From NCBI GenBank assembly GCA_963822595.1, contig CAWGIG010000001.1:682001-746000 (forward strand): a stretch of 64,000 bases of DNA, given 5' to 3'. This DNA comes from CAVRUH01 sp963822595 (lineage in GTDB: Bacteria > Chlamydiota > Chlamydiia > Chlamydiales > Waddliaceae). Within the stretch, counting starts at the first letter, position 1, and every line of letters begins with the position of its first letter. This document shows, piece by piece, positions 16,912 to 26,369 of the stretch. Under the pieces are notes generated by a model. That model saw only the letters and a list, made by a program, of their open reading frames with translations, searched no databases and was not told the DNA's origin. The position numbers and the translations under genes were made by a program.

Positions 16912-17999
16912 GGCACCCTCTTTTTGCGGGTGTCAGGGAAATACATAGCAAAAATTAAAAGTATAATCGCTAAGCCTAAAGGAATTTGGAAATAGAGCTC
17001 ATAAATTAAATCTGCATTTCCGAGAGTGTTAGATGCTTCCCTGTTGATATTTTCAAATCCGCCCTCCTTTTGAATATTATCTACCAATTCCTTAGCAATT
17101 TGAACCGCTGTTAGACTCTCTCCGGAATAATATTCTCCTCTGCCACGCTTTGCAAGGGCCTGTAATAGATCACTTTCTAAATGTGACTTCACAGATTTTC
17201 CTTCATAAATCAAATTAGGAATGACTCCACCCACTTTCGATCCTAATCCTACAGTAAAAACATGCAAATTCAACTCATCTGCCTGTCCAACCAAATTCAC
17301 AATCGTGGAAATCCCATTATCTTTTTCTCTATCCGATGTATCCTCACCATCTGAAAGAATGACTAAAGTTCGATACCTGGGTGAGAGCGTTGAAAAATAT
17401 TCCTTACGTATATCTTCAAGGGCTGCCGCGAAGTCGGTTCCGGCAACATCCCCTTCGTTAATATCCATTTGCTTCAACCTCAAACGGACAAAAAGGTAAT
17501 CCATTGTCAACGGAGAAAGCATGGTAGGTTCCGCAGTGAAAGCCCACAGGGAAGCATTTTCCCCTTTGAGCCTGCTTACAGTTTCATCGACAATTTCTTT
17601 TGCTTCGTCAAGTCGGGATATTCCTGTTCTCGTATCTTTAACGCTCATTGAAGCAGAAGCGTCAACCAAAAAAATCACATCATGGACTCTTCTGCGATAG
17701 GTTGTCTCTTCCGGTTTTGGCGTAGGCTTGACACCGGGAGGATAATGTCCATTTCCTACAGGTTCCATCCAGGCTAGGGTTGCAAAAAAAAGAGTCAAAG
17801 ACAGGGCAATAATTTTTCCCCAATAATTGACTCTAGATCGATAAACAATTATGTCTTCAAGAACCTTCATAGAAGCGAATTTTTCCAGAACATCATTTCG
17901 AAAATTGTATAACCACCAACCCAAGCAAGGAATAAGCAGCGCTAAACCGAATAAATACATTCCATTTAAAAATTCGAAATGCAGGTCGGCAGGAATCAA
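16908..17999 (-). CDS. batB: BatB-like von Willebrand factor A membrane protein
   Basis: 363 residues. A membrane helix lies near the N-terminus (LFGLALLIPCLGWWLY) and another near residue 65. A vWA domain with the MIDAS motif DASASMS and the later LSDGEDTSD segment follows. A C-terminal helix is at about 335-355. The MIDAS set binds a divalent metal for protein contacts. It overlaps batA and batC by 4 bases each, so the five Bat genes are one transcript. Confidence 0.85.
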   Translation of the reverse strand: MIPADLHFEFLNGMYLFGLALLIPCLGWWLYNFRNDVLEKFASMKVLEDIIVYRSRVNYWGKIIALSLTLFFATLAWMEPVGNGHYPPGVKPTPKPEETTYRRRVHDVIFLVDASASMSVKDTRTGISRLDEAKEIVDETVSRLKGENASLWAFTAEPTMLSPLTMDYLFVRLRLKQMDINEGDVAGTDFAAALEDIRKEYFSTLSPRYRTLVILSDGEDTSDREKDNGISTIVNLVGQADELNLHVFTVGLGSKVGGVIPNLIYEGKSVKSHLESDLLQALAKRGRGEYYSGESLTAVQIAKELVDNIQKEGGFENINREASNTLGNADLIYELYFQIPLGLAIILLIFAMYFPDTRKKRVP

Positions 18000-19105
18000 G
18001 GAATCCTCCTCAGAATCGTGGCATCGAGAAAAATTGAAATAAATAGGGAAAGAATTCCCATTAGAACAAAGAATCCATAAAAAGAAACACGTTCAAAAAG
18101 CTGTGGCTGCTGGCTTCTTGAGAGAGCATCGACTGGTATTTCGCTTTTTTCTATTTGATCGATATCTGAATAAATTTCGTGCAATTCTAGAGAATCACCC
18201 ACATTATAGTACTTCCCCCCGGTAAGAGCTGTCACTCTTTCCATTAAATGACGCTCCGGTGCAAATTCATTTCTCGCAATTCTTGGTTCAATATTGATGA
18301 TGTAGAGCTTAATATTATTTTTTTTTGCATATTCCCCCGCTTCGGAAAGATCCATATTACGGAGGCGCTTTCCTTTATCCAAAGGACTCGGGGATTGAAG
18401 TCCATCTGTGACAAGAATAATTATCGAATTCTTTATTTCATAAGCGGGTTTCCCCACTCCTGAAAGCTCCTGCGCATAGTGTTTCGTTGCTGCAATGAGG
18501 TCCACTGTTTTATAAACGGCATAACCTATAGCCGTAGCATCTTGCTTTTCATCTGTGACAACTTGCAACTTTTTGAGCTGATCAATAACAGCCTCATCAT
18601 CCAGGGTGAGCGGAGATAGTACTTGCGCACCACGCGCAAAAGTAACAAGACCGATCAAATCGTTCGGACGCCCTTTAAGTCCCGTTTCGGGGTTTCCCAC
18701 TATAAAATCATGGGTCACTTGCTTAAGGAGATCTATTTTTTTCCATTGATGACGGTTAATGGTCACCTCATCGGACATGGACCCTGATAGGTCGAGGTCA
18801 AAGTAAATTGCAATCCCTTCAGTAGGGATATTTTTCTCGGGGAAGAGCAATGATTCATCTTTTTTTCTTTCAGAATAATAATGAGGATCGATAAATGCCA
18901 AACAAAAGAAAGTTAACGCTAGAATGCGAAGGATTTGAGGTAAAGAGGATAACTTGCTTCGAAGTCCTATAAAAGAAAAGTCGCTAATGGAGGAATATAA
19001 TAGATGCGGTTCCTGAAAAGTCGCCCTCCATCTCCAAAGGAGCCAACCAATACCGGCAAAAATGCAGAGATACAATAAGGCTGCTAAATCAATTCCAAGA
19101 TCCAT
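17996..19105 (-). CDS. batA: BatA-like von Willebrand factor A membrane protein
   Basis: 369 residues. N-terminal membrane segments (AALLYLCIFAGIGWLLW and ILRILALTFFCLAFI), a vWA domain with MIDAS motif DLSGSMS and a LVTDG segment, and a C-terminal helix (FYGFFVLMGILSLFISIFL). First of the Bat genes, 25 bases after the murA stop on the same strand, so possibly read through from murA. The batA-E order follows the aerotolerance operon known from Bacteroides and spirochaetes. Confidence 0.85.
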   Translation of the reverse strand: MDLGIDLAALLYLCIFAGIGWLLWRWRATFQEPHLLYSSISDFSFIGLRSKLSSLPQILRILALTFFCLAFIDPHYYSERKKDESLLFPEKNIPTEGIAIYFDLDLSGSMSDEVTINRHQWKKIDLLKQVTHDFIVGNPETGLKGRPNDLIGLVTFARGAQVLSPLTLDDEAVIDQLKKLQVVTDEKQDATAIGYAVYKTVDLIAATKHYAQELSGVGKPAYEIKNSIIILVTDGLQSPSPLDKGKRLRNMDLSEAGEYAKKNNIKLYIINIEPRIARNEFAPERHLMERVTALTGGKYYNVGDSLELHEIYSDIDQIEKSEIPVDALSRSQQPQLFERVSFYGFFVLMGILSLFISIFLDATILRRIP

Positions 19106-19111
19106 GTTTTC

Positions 19112-19143
19112 CAGTATTATTGAAGTGACTTCACTTCAGTATA
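19112..19143. repeat. Short palindrome of the CACTTCAGTATA family at the murA stop
   Basis: A compact palindrome built from the same ACTGAAGTG/CACTTCAGT arm as the longer elements at 49334-49380 and 63243-63407. The murA TGA lies in its arm, so the last residues (ILK) are element-encoded. Confidence 0.65.
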
Positions 19144-20516
19144 GCAACTTGGGGTTCTGCGTGAATTTTGGATGGAAGTTTAACGCGTTTGACTTCGATG
19201 CCGAGGCCCATAAGCTTTTTATCGATACTCTCATAACCTCGATCCAAGAAAGCAAGACCTGTAATCGTGCTCGTTCCTGTGGCGATAACCGCTGCCATCA
19301 CATAAGCAAAGCCGGCTCTTAAGTCAGGTATTGCAATTTCCTTCCCAACAAGAGCAGTCGCCCCCTTAACAATGACGCTATGAGCAAAATTCCTAGAGGC
19401 GAAACGACACTCTTTACCCCCAAGACACTGTCGGAAAAGAGTAATATCTGCTCCCATCTCCACTAACATCTCCGCATAACCAAATCTATTTTCATAAACC
19501 GTTTCGTGGACAACAGAGGTTCCGGTAGCTTGCGTGAGAAGGACGACAAAAGGCTGCTGCCAGTCAGTCATAAAACCGGGGTGAACGTCTGTTTCTAAAT
19601 GCAATCCCCCTTGGAGAGGTCCATCATAGAAAAATTCGATTCCGTTGCTCTTAACATCAACACCACCACCTACTTCACGGATCTTATTGAGGAAGGTAAT
19701 CATGTTGGCGTGTTGGGCCCCTTCGACAAAGACTCTTCCTTTCGAGGCGATAGCTGCCATTCCCCAAGAAGCTGCTTCGATTCTATCGGGTATTACTGTG
19801 TGTTCCACTTCGAAGAAGCGACGCGTTCCTTGAATTTTGATCGTACGATCAACATCCAAGGTAATGTTTGCTCCGAGCTTTTGCAGGAATAGGATTAATT
19901 CAACAATTTCAGGCTCTATAGCGGCATTTTTAATGACGGTCGTCCCTCTTGCGGTCACAGCAGCGAGAATTGTATTTTCTGTAGCGCCGATAGAAGGAAA
20001 AGGTAAGGTGATTAATGTTCCTTTTAAACCGTTGTGCGCATGGGCAAAATAGGCCCCTTCGCGTTTCATTGTACGGTACTCGATGCTTGCCCCTAATTTC
20101 TCCAACGCATCGATATGAAAATCGACGGGACGAGGTCCTAAACGGCAACCGCCAACTGTCGGAACAATAATATCTTCATCGGTACGACTCATCAAAGCGC
20201 CCATCATCAAAATGGGGATTCTGTTGGAACCGGAAAACCTTTGAGGAATGTAGGAAGATTTTAGTTCGCGAGTAATCACTTCCATGATGCCGGCTTCTTT
20301 ATCCCAGCTTACTTCCATTCCGATTTCTTTGCACAAATCGACAGTGACTTCAACATCACCAATATTGGGTACGTTGAAGAAGGTACATTTTTTATCGGAA
20401 AGAAGAGAGGCAACAAGAAGCTTCGTCATTGCATTTTTTGCACCCGAAGCCTTCACGTGTCCTTTGAAGGGCATTCCGCCTGTTATTGATAAAGCTTCCA
20501 TGTGTTGACTCTTCAA
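19131..20516 (-). CDS. murA: UDP-N-acetylglucosamine 1-carboxyvinyltransferase
   Basis: First committed step of peptidoglycan synthesis: transfers enolpyruvate from PEP to UDP-GlcNAc. 461 residues, somewhat longer than the usual 420. The SGAKNAMTKLL motif holds the conserved Lys, and VGGCRLGPRPVDFH holds Cys124, the PEP- and fosfomycin-reactive Cys. C. trachomatis MurA has Asp there and is fosfomycin-resistant, so this enzyme differs. A second Met (MEALSITGG) six codons in is an alternative start. Confidence 0.93.
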   Translation of the reverse strand: MKSQHMEALSITGGMPFKGHVKASGAKNAMTKLLVASLLSDKKCTFFNVPNIGDVEVTVDLCKEIGMEVSWDKEAGIMEVITRELKSSYIPQRFSGSNRIPILMMGALMSRTDEDIIVPTVGGCRLGPRPVDFHIDALEKLGASIEYRTMKREGAYFAHAHNGLKGTLITLPFPSIGATENTILAAVTARGTTVIKNAAIEPEIVELILFLQKLGANITLDVDRTIKIQGTRRFFEVEHTVIPDRIEAASWGMAAIASKGRVFVEGAQHANMITFLNKIREVGGGVDVKSNGIEFFYDGPLQGGLHLETDVHPGFMTDWQQPFVVLLTQATGTSVVHETVYENRFGYAEMLVEMGADITLFRQCLGGKECRFASRNFAHSVIVKGATALVGKEIAIPDLRAGFAYVMAAVIATGTSTITGLAFLDRGYESIDKKLMGLGIEVKRVKLPSKIHAEPQVAILK

Positions 20517-20656
20517 AAAGCATTACTGATGTTTAATTCTTTACTTAACACTACTCCGTATTTTTAATTCAACAAAAATATCGAAAAATTCCTCATCTTC
20601 CACAAAAAAGAAAAATATGACAAAATGCAATTTTTCAACAAACGGAGTTTTTAGTA

Positions 20657-21139
20657 ATGATCGTACGTACAGGAATAGGACAAGATAGTCATCGGTTTAT
20701 GCCGGAGGATTCATCTAAACCATGCATCATCGCCGGTATTATCTTTGAAGATGTTCCTGGTTTTAACGCAAATTCAGATGGAGATGTTGTCTTCCATGCC
20801 ATCTGCAACGCCATTTCGTCTTTAACGGGCGAACTCATCCTTGGTGCTGTTGCCGATGACCTCTGTCACAAAGATGGAATCACCGATAGCGAAGTCTACC
20901 TCAAAGAAGCGATGAAAACTTTAGGGAGCCAGCAAATTTCGCATATAGCCATCACCATCGAAGGTAACAAACCGCGATTTAAGGAAAGGCTTATCGAAAT
21001 GAGGGAAAATATTGCTCGAGTGATGGAATTAAAGATCTCCCAAGTGGGAATCACTGCCACTACCGGTGAAGGTCTCACTGACTTCGGTTGCGGAGACGGA
21101 GTACAAGCTTTTGCAATTGCTACAAGTGTTGAAGAATAA
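20657..21139 (+). CDS. ispF: 2-C-methyl-D-erythritol 2,4-cyclodiphosphate synthase
   Basis: MEP (non-mevalonate) isoprenoid pathway; makes the cyclic diphosphate that later yields IPP. 160 residues, the usual length. Metal ligands are in GQDSHRF (Asp-x-His) and the following NSDGDVVFHAICNAI block; TTGEGLTDFGCGDGV is near the C-terminus. It has a weak ribosome site (GGAG 9-12 bases upstream). It is convergent with the CysJ-like gene, as in Chlamydia, where the two are also neighbours. Confidence 0.95.
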   Translation: MIVRTGIGQDSHRFMPEDSSKPCIIAGIIFEDVPGFNANSDGDVVFHAICNAISSLTGELILGAVADDLCHKDGITDSEVYLKEAMKTLGSQQISHIAITIEGNKPRFKERLIEMRENIARVMELKISQVGITATTGEGLTDFGCGDGVQAFAIATSVEE

Positions 21140-21168
21140 GAAATAGAAGACTAATAGAAATAAAATCC

Positions 21169-21259
21169 ACACTCTTCAACGCGGGGACGCGAAGACGCAG
21201 GGACGCGGAGGAGAAAAAAACAATCTTTTTATTCTCCGCGTCTCCGCGTTGAAGAGTGT
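21169..21259. terminator. GC-rich palindrome between convergent ispF and cysJ-like genes
   Basis: Arms begin ACACTCTTCAACGCGG and continue with GGACGC/GCGTC-type units; the centre is AAAAAAACAATCTTTTTATT. It probably ends transcription in both directions. Same family as 16787-16885 and 34122-34221. Confidence 0.75.
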
Positions 21260-21297
21260 TTGCGTAAAAACTATTTCATGTTCATGGGGATAAAAAA

Positions 21298-22428
21298 TTA
21301 GTAGACGTCTCTTAGATATCTTTTTTCATGACGGAGTTGTTTGACGAATGCTTTTGTTTGCTCATCTGTGAAACTTCCTTGCTCTTGAACGATGCGGTGC
21401 AGCGTTGCGTCCACATCTTTTGCCATTGCCGAAGCATTTCCACAGACATAAAAATGAGCGCCGTTTTGCAACCAATCATATAATTCTTTGCTCGCTTCCA
21501 GCATCTTGTGTTGCACATAGACTTTTTCCTGCTGGTCTCGCGAAAATGCCAGGTCCAACCTTAAATGGCCACGACCTTCTAACTCACGCCAAAAATCCTC
21601 ATAGAAAAAGTGATGCTGTCGCTGCCATTCACCGAAAAACAGCCAATTTTTCCCGCTATCAACTCGCATTCTTTCTTGCATAAAGGCGCGGAAAGGGGCA
21701 ATCCCTGTTCCCGGCCCCACCATGATGATAGGAGTACGAGGATCTTGAGGCACAGTAAATTCGTTGCCCGATTGGAAATAAATAGGAACGACAGGTTCGT
21801 GAAGAGGAACAAGATTGCACAAAAAATGCGTGCAGACACCCCTGCGAAGCTGTTCGTTAGTTTTGTAGGACAAGAGCGCTACAGTCAGATGAACCTCATC
21901 GCCTACGACATTTTTCGATGATGAAATGGAATAAAACCGCGGCATCAAAGGCATCAACAAATCGCAAAGTTCTTGAAGGTCAAATTTAACTTCGGCATTT
22001 TCAGAAAGAGCATCCCAAAGCTCTCTATTGGCCTGATATTCCTTGAAAGAATGACTCAGAATTTCCTCAAGTTTTTCCCTTTTTTCGTTATTTGTTTGTT
22101 TTTTTGCCAATTCGGTAACAAATTTCTTACTGAATTCAGTAATGCCAGCTTTTTTTGTAAGGAATGTTCGTAATTCTAGTTTCTCACCGGATCGTTTATC
22201 ATTAACTATTTCGTTGCCGGTGGCACCGATGACCATGAGGGTTTGTTCTACTAGGACAGGGTCGTTATCGGGGAAGACAGCAACTGCATCGCCGACGTTA
22301 TAGTGGGCGTCGGATCCCTTCAAATCGAGGACAATATGCTGGGTTTCCTTTCCGAATCCCGATTTGCATAGAGAATAGCGTTCTTTTATGGAAGCCAAAA
22401 AGGGATTGTTTCTAGTGTATTCTTTCAT
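21298..22428 (-). CDS. cysJ: CysJ-like flavoprotein reductase (FAD/NADPH part only)
   Basis: 376 residues that match the FAD-binding connecting domain and NAD(P)H ferredoxin-reductase module of sulfite reductase alpha chain. RFYSISSS binds FAD, GVCTHFL and GPGTGIAPFRAFMQ bind FAD/NADPH pyrophosphate, FYVCGNASAMAKDV is the NADPH site and RYLRDVY the C-terminus. The N-terminal flavodoxin domain of CysJ is absent, so electrons probably go straight from FAD to a partner protein. The Chlamydia counterpart lies next to rpsJ; sulfite reduction itself is not implied. Confidence 0.85.
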   Translation of the reverse strand: MKEYTRNNPFLASIKERYSLCKSGFGKETQHIVLDLKGSDAHYNVGDAVAVFPDNDPVLVEQTLMVIGATGNEIVNDKRSGEKLELRTFLTKKAGITEFSKKFVTELAKKQTNNEKREKLEEILSHSFKEYQANRELWDALSENAEVKFDLQELCDLLMPLMPRFYSISSSKNVVGDEVHLTVALLSYKTNEQLRRGVCTHFLCNLVPLHEPVVPIYFQSGNEFTVPQDPRTPIIMVGPGTGIAPFRAFMQERMRVDSGKNWLFFGEWQRQHHFFYEDFWRELEGRGHLRLDLAFSRDQQEKVYVQHKMLEASKELYDWLQNGAHFYVCGNASAMAKDVDATLHRIVQEQGSFTDEQTKAFVKQLRHEKRYLRDVY

Positions 22429-22500
22429 ATCATTTTATTTATAAGTAACAGAGCATATTATAACAATTTTGGAATTGTTTTAATAGTGAAAACTTTGGGA

Positions 22501-22721
22501 GATAGATTGTATAGTCCACATTAACAGGATAAGCATGATCGCAAGCGGCAGGATTAAAAAAGGATAAGATAAGAAAAAGAATGATTTATCTATTTAGTCA
22601 TTTTTTTGTTTGATTCTTCTTTCTTTTTTATTTTTTCTTATTTTTTTTCTTTTCTTATCCTTTTTTAATCCTGCCGCTTGCGATCATGCTTATCCTGTTA
22701 ATGGGGACTGTGCAATCTATC
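22501..22721. repeat. Long palindrome of the AACAGGATAAGC family, upstream of tRNA-Leu
   Basis: Arms of about 70 bases, GATAGATTGT to GGATAAG and its complement, holding AACAGGATAAGCATGATCGC and GCAAGCGGCAGGAT blocks. The centre is T-rich. The same arm core occurs at 44841-45015 and 48210-48375. It fills most of the gap between the divergent CysJ-like gene and tRNA-Leu; apart from it the 22429-22770 gap holds nothing clear. Confidence 0.93.
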
Positions 22722-22770
22722 TCTCTATTGCGGGAAATGCCGGGATTGAGTAACATTGCCCATTCGAACT

Positions 22771-22854
22771 GCGGCCATGGCGGAATTGGTAGACGCGCTA
22801 GATTCAGGTTCTAGTCGGGGCAACTCGGTGGATGTTCGAGTCATCTTGGCCGCA
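22771..22854 (+). tRNA. tRNA-Leu (anticodon CAG)
   Basis: An 84-base class II tRNA. The acceptor stem GCGGCCA pairs with TGGCCGC, followed by discriminator A. The D-loop has GGTAGACGC, the anticodon stem CTAGA/TCTAG carries loop TTCAGGT with anticodon CAG, a long variable arm typical of Leu follows, and the T-loop is TTCGAGT. The CCA end is not encoded. lepA starts 53 bases downstream. Confidence 0.95.
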
Positions 22855-22907
22855 AAAACTACTTAACATTTGAAAAGATTACCCCTTCAAGTGTATAATC
22901 CCCATAC

Positions 22908-24717
22908 ATGAACAATTACGATATTACAAAAATTAGAAATTTTTCGATAATCGCCCATATCGACCACGGCAAATCTACTCTTGCTGATCGAATGCTCGAA
23001 CTGACTCATACTGTTGCCCTACGAGATATGCAAGAACAGCTGCTCGATGATATGGACCTCGAAAGGGAACGTGGTATCACAATCAAAGCCCATCCTGTAA
23101 CCATGCAATATCCTTCAGAAGATGGAAATATCTATCAAATCAATTTGATCGATACTCCGGGGCACGTCGACTTCTCCTATGAAGTTTCCCGCTCCCTAGC
23201 AGCTTGTGAAGGGGCTCTTCTCGTTGTCGATGCCGGCCAAGGGGTTCAAGCTCAAAGCTTGGCAAACGTCCATCTCGCCCTCGAACATAATCTGCGAAGT
23301 GATCCCTGTCATCAATAAAATCGACCTCCCCTCGGCAAACGTCCCTGATGTAATAGAGCAAATCGAAAACCTCATCGGCATAGATGCTTCGGACGCTGTT
23401 CTCTGTTCCGCCAAATAAGGAATCGGAATTAAAGAAGTTTTGGAACGCATTATCCGTGATGTACCTCACCCAAAAATCCCTCAAGACGATATCCTCAGGG
23501 CACTTGTTTTCGATTCGTTCTACGACAACTACAGAGGCGTTATGGTTTACGTCCGCGTCGTGAGCGGTTTCATCACAAAAGGCTCCCAAATTAAAATGAT
23601 GGCCCAAGACAAATCTTATGATGTCCTTGAAGTCGGCGTATTTACTCCGAAAGAAAAAGCTGTGGATATACTTCAGGCCGGCGAAGTGGGATATTTGATT
23701 GGCAACATCAAAAATACCGCAGAAGTGAAGATCGGCGATACCATCACCCTCCATAAAAAGCCCTGCGACAGTCCCTTGCCGGGATTCCGCTACATTAAAC
23801 CCGTTGTTTTTGCCGGGATCTACCCTATCGATGCCACTGATTTTGTCGCCTTAAGAGAAGCACTCCTGAAATTGCAATTAAATGACGCTTCGCTACATAT
23901 CGAACAAGAAAGCAGCATGGCCCTAGGATTCGGTTTCCGTTGCGGATTTTTAGGATTGCTCCATTTGGAAATCATTTTTGAAAGAATTCAAAGAGAATTC
24001 GACTTAGATGTCATTTCGACAACTCCAAGTGTTATCTACCGCTTTATTTTGAATGACGGCACAGTGAAAGAGGTGGATAACCCAGTCAATTACCCCGATC
24101 CTATTCATATTAAGCAGGTCGAAGAGCCTTGGGTTAAATGTAATATCATGGCTCCTCCTGAATATCTAGGGAATATCATGAATCTAGGAATCGATAAGCG
24201 TGGAGTATGCGTCAAAACCGACAATTTAAATGCGAGACAGCTTTTATTAACTTATCGTTTTCCTTTAAATGAGATCATTACAGACTTTAGCGATAAATTG
24301 AAATCGGTCACAAAGGGATATGCATCCTTCGACTATGAGCCGGATGGTTATGAAAAAGGGGACATCGTAAAGCTTGAAATTCGAGTGAACGAAGAGCCCG
24401 TCGATGCCTTTTCATGTCTGGTCCACAGAAGCAAGGCCGAAGGCAGAGGGCGCGCTATTTGCGCAAAGCTTTTGGAAGTGATCCCGATGCAGATGTTTAG
24501 AGTGCCGGTTCAGGCAGCTATTGGCGGAAAAATCATTGCTCGAGAAACGATCAAGGCCCTTTCCAAGAATGTAACAGCAAAATGCTACGGTGGTGACATT
24601 ACCCGTAAACGAAAACTGTGGGAAAAACAGAAGAAAGGGAAAAAGAAAATGAAAGAAATTGGGAAAGTGAATATCCCTCAAGATGCTTTTATGAAAGTAT
24701 TAAGAGCAACGGAATAA
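22908..24717 (+). CDS. lepA: Elongation factor 4 (LepA), frame broken twice in this sequence
   Basis: A ribosome-bound GTPase that back-translocates stalled ribosomes. The G-domain motifs AHIDHGKST, DTPGHVDF and NKIDLP are all present but not in one frame. An extra base near 23295 (after LALEHNL) shifts the frame, and an in-frame TAA at 23416-23418 replaces the Thr of the SAKTGIG motif. From 23419 on the sequence is normal to the LepA C-terminus (KKMKEIGKVNIPQDAF). Either a pseudogene or, more likely given rpsG and fusA nearby, consensus errors. Expected length is about 600 residues. Confidence 0.88.
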
Positions 24718-24736
24718 TCATAAAAAAAATGGGTCT

Positions 24737-25501
24737 ATGAGTATCACAGCGTCAACAGAGAAAGCGGTCTTCACCCCTCAACAATTGCGCACTATCGACC
24801 CTTCCCGCATCCCTAAACATATAGCTATCATCCCTGATGGAAATCGACGCTGGGCGAAGAAAAATTTCATCATGACGGAACAAGGTCACCAAGCGGGCGC
24901 CAATCAGCTCATGACTATCGTCCAAGCAGCTATTGAAATCGGAATCTCCAGACTCACCTTCTATATTTTCTCAACGGAAAATTGGTCCCGACCCAAAAAT
25001 GAAATAAACGCGCAACTTAGACTACTGGAGAAATATCTTGTAGAACAAAGACAACGCATGGTCAACAATGGAATACGCTTTACCACCATAGGAAACCTCT
25101 CCCCTTTTTCTGAAAGCGTAAATAGAGAACTTCAAAATTCCATTCATGCCACTGTTAAGAGCAATAAAATCGATGTGGTTTTTGCCCTGAATTACGGCGG
25201 ACGCGATGACATCACTCGGGCAGTACGCGAGATTGTAAAAGAATATGACCGCGGAATTATCAAAGCGGAAGATATCAATGAAGATTTTGTATCCAAACAT
25301 CTCGATACAAAGAGTCAACCCGATCCCGATTTATTGATCCGCACAAGCGGCGAGCAGCGCGTCAGCAATTTTTTACTATGGCAAATTTCATATGCAGAAA
25401 TTTACGTATGCAGCGCCCTATGGCCGGAATTTACACCCGATCATTTACTCGATGCAGTACATACATACCAAAATAGAGAAAGGCGTTTAGGAGGAACATA
25501 A
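24737..25501 (+). CDS. uppS: Isoprenyl (undecaprenyl) diphosphate synthase
   Basis: Makes the C55 lipid carrier for peptidoglycan and other envelope polymers by cis-condensation of IPP. The IIPDGNRRWAKKN motif (catalytic Asp), the FSTENWSRP block and the late TSGEQRVSNFLLWQISYAEIY segment are all in place. 254 residues, normal length. The stop overlaps the cdsA start by one base (TAATG). Same neighbour order as Chlamydia. Confidence 0.95.
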   Translation: MSITASTEKAVFTPQQLRTIDPSRIPKHIAIIPDGNRRWAKKNFIMTEQGHQAGANQLMTIVQAAIEIGISRLTFYIFSTENWSRPKNEINAQLRLLEKYLVEQRQRMVNNGIRFTTIGNLSPFSESVNRELQNSIHATVKSNKIDVVFALNYGGRDDITRAVREIVKEYDRGIIKAEDINEDFVSKHLDTKSQPDPDLLIRTSGEQRVSNFLLWQISYAEIYVCSALWPEFTPDHLLDAVHTYQNRERRLGGT

Positions 25502-26367
25502 TGGCAAGCACAATACACCCATTTTTTTATCGATTATTAATAAGTACATTAGGACTACTGGTTGTTTTTATAGCTCTTTATTTTTCCCATGAAGCTATAA
25601 CAGCACCCATTTTGATCTCTGTGACGACTGCTGTGATTGTTACTGCTCTTATTGAATTCTACCAGATCGCTAAACATAAAGGTTACGAACCTCAATTTCC
25701 GATCGGTATTACAAGCTCGATCCTCTACATTTTTGCGATGTTTCTTTTAGCCTTCTACCCTCAGGCCGAGTTTCTCCCTCCCACAGTTTTCTTACTCGCA
25801 CTCTTTACCTTATTTTCGTTTTATATCTTTTGGGGAGCCAATCCTTTAGCCAATGTTGCCATCACTACTTTTGGAATTGTTTACCTCACACTTCCATTGA
25901 CCTGTCTAGTAAGCATCAATTACTTTTTTCCTCCAAATGGAACACAAGACGGAAGATGGTGGATTGTTTATCTGATGGCCATGACATTCATCACAAATTC
26001 AAGCGCTTACTTCTTTGGAAAATCCTTGGGAAGAAAAAAACTTGCCCCTTATATTAGTCCAAAAAAGACCTGGGAAGGCGCTATCGGCGGTTTCTGCATC
26101 GCCCTACTCGCTAGCATGGGATTCCACATACTCTCAAATCTCCCAAATAGCCCTATTCCTATTTCACTCTCGTTTTCAGAAAGCATTGTCCTTGGAGGCA
26201 TTTTGTCCTTCTTGGCACAGCTCGGTGATCTTGCAGAGTCGCTATTGAAAAGAGATGTGGGCGTCAAAGATAGCTCAAGCATTCCGGGAGTTGGCGGAGT
26301 CCTCGATATCGTCGATTCTCTGGTATTCACCTCTCCCGCTCTTTATCTCTACTTAAAAATGAGCTAA
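25501..26367 (+). CDS. cdsA: Phosphatidate cytidylyltransferase
   Basis: Integral membrane enzyme forming CDP-diacylglycerol from phosphatidate and CTP. 288 residues with about eight hydrophobic segments. The C-terminal family signature (KDSSSIPGVGGVLDIVDS) and SPKKTWEGAIGG are clear. Between uppS (1-base overlap) and cmk (2-base gap). Confidence 0.93.
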   Translation: MASTIHPFFYRLLISTLGLLVVFIALYFSHEAITAPILISVTTAVIVTALIEFYQIAKHKGYEPQFPIGITSSILYIFAMFLLAFYPQAEFLPPTVFLLALFTLFSFYIFWGANPLANVAITTFGIVYLTLPLTCLVSINYFFPPNGTQDGRWWIVYLMAMTFITNSSAYFFGKSLGRKKLAPYISPKKTWEGAIGGFCIALLASMGFHILSNLPNSPIPISLSFSESIVLGGILSFLAQLGDLAESLLKRDVGVKDSSSIPGVGGVLDIVDSLVFTSPALYLYLKMS

Positions 26368-26369
26368 TA

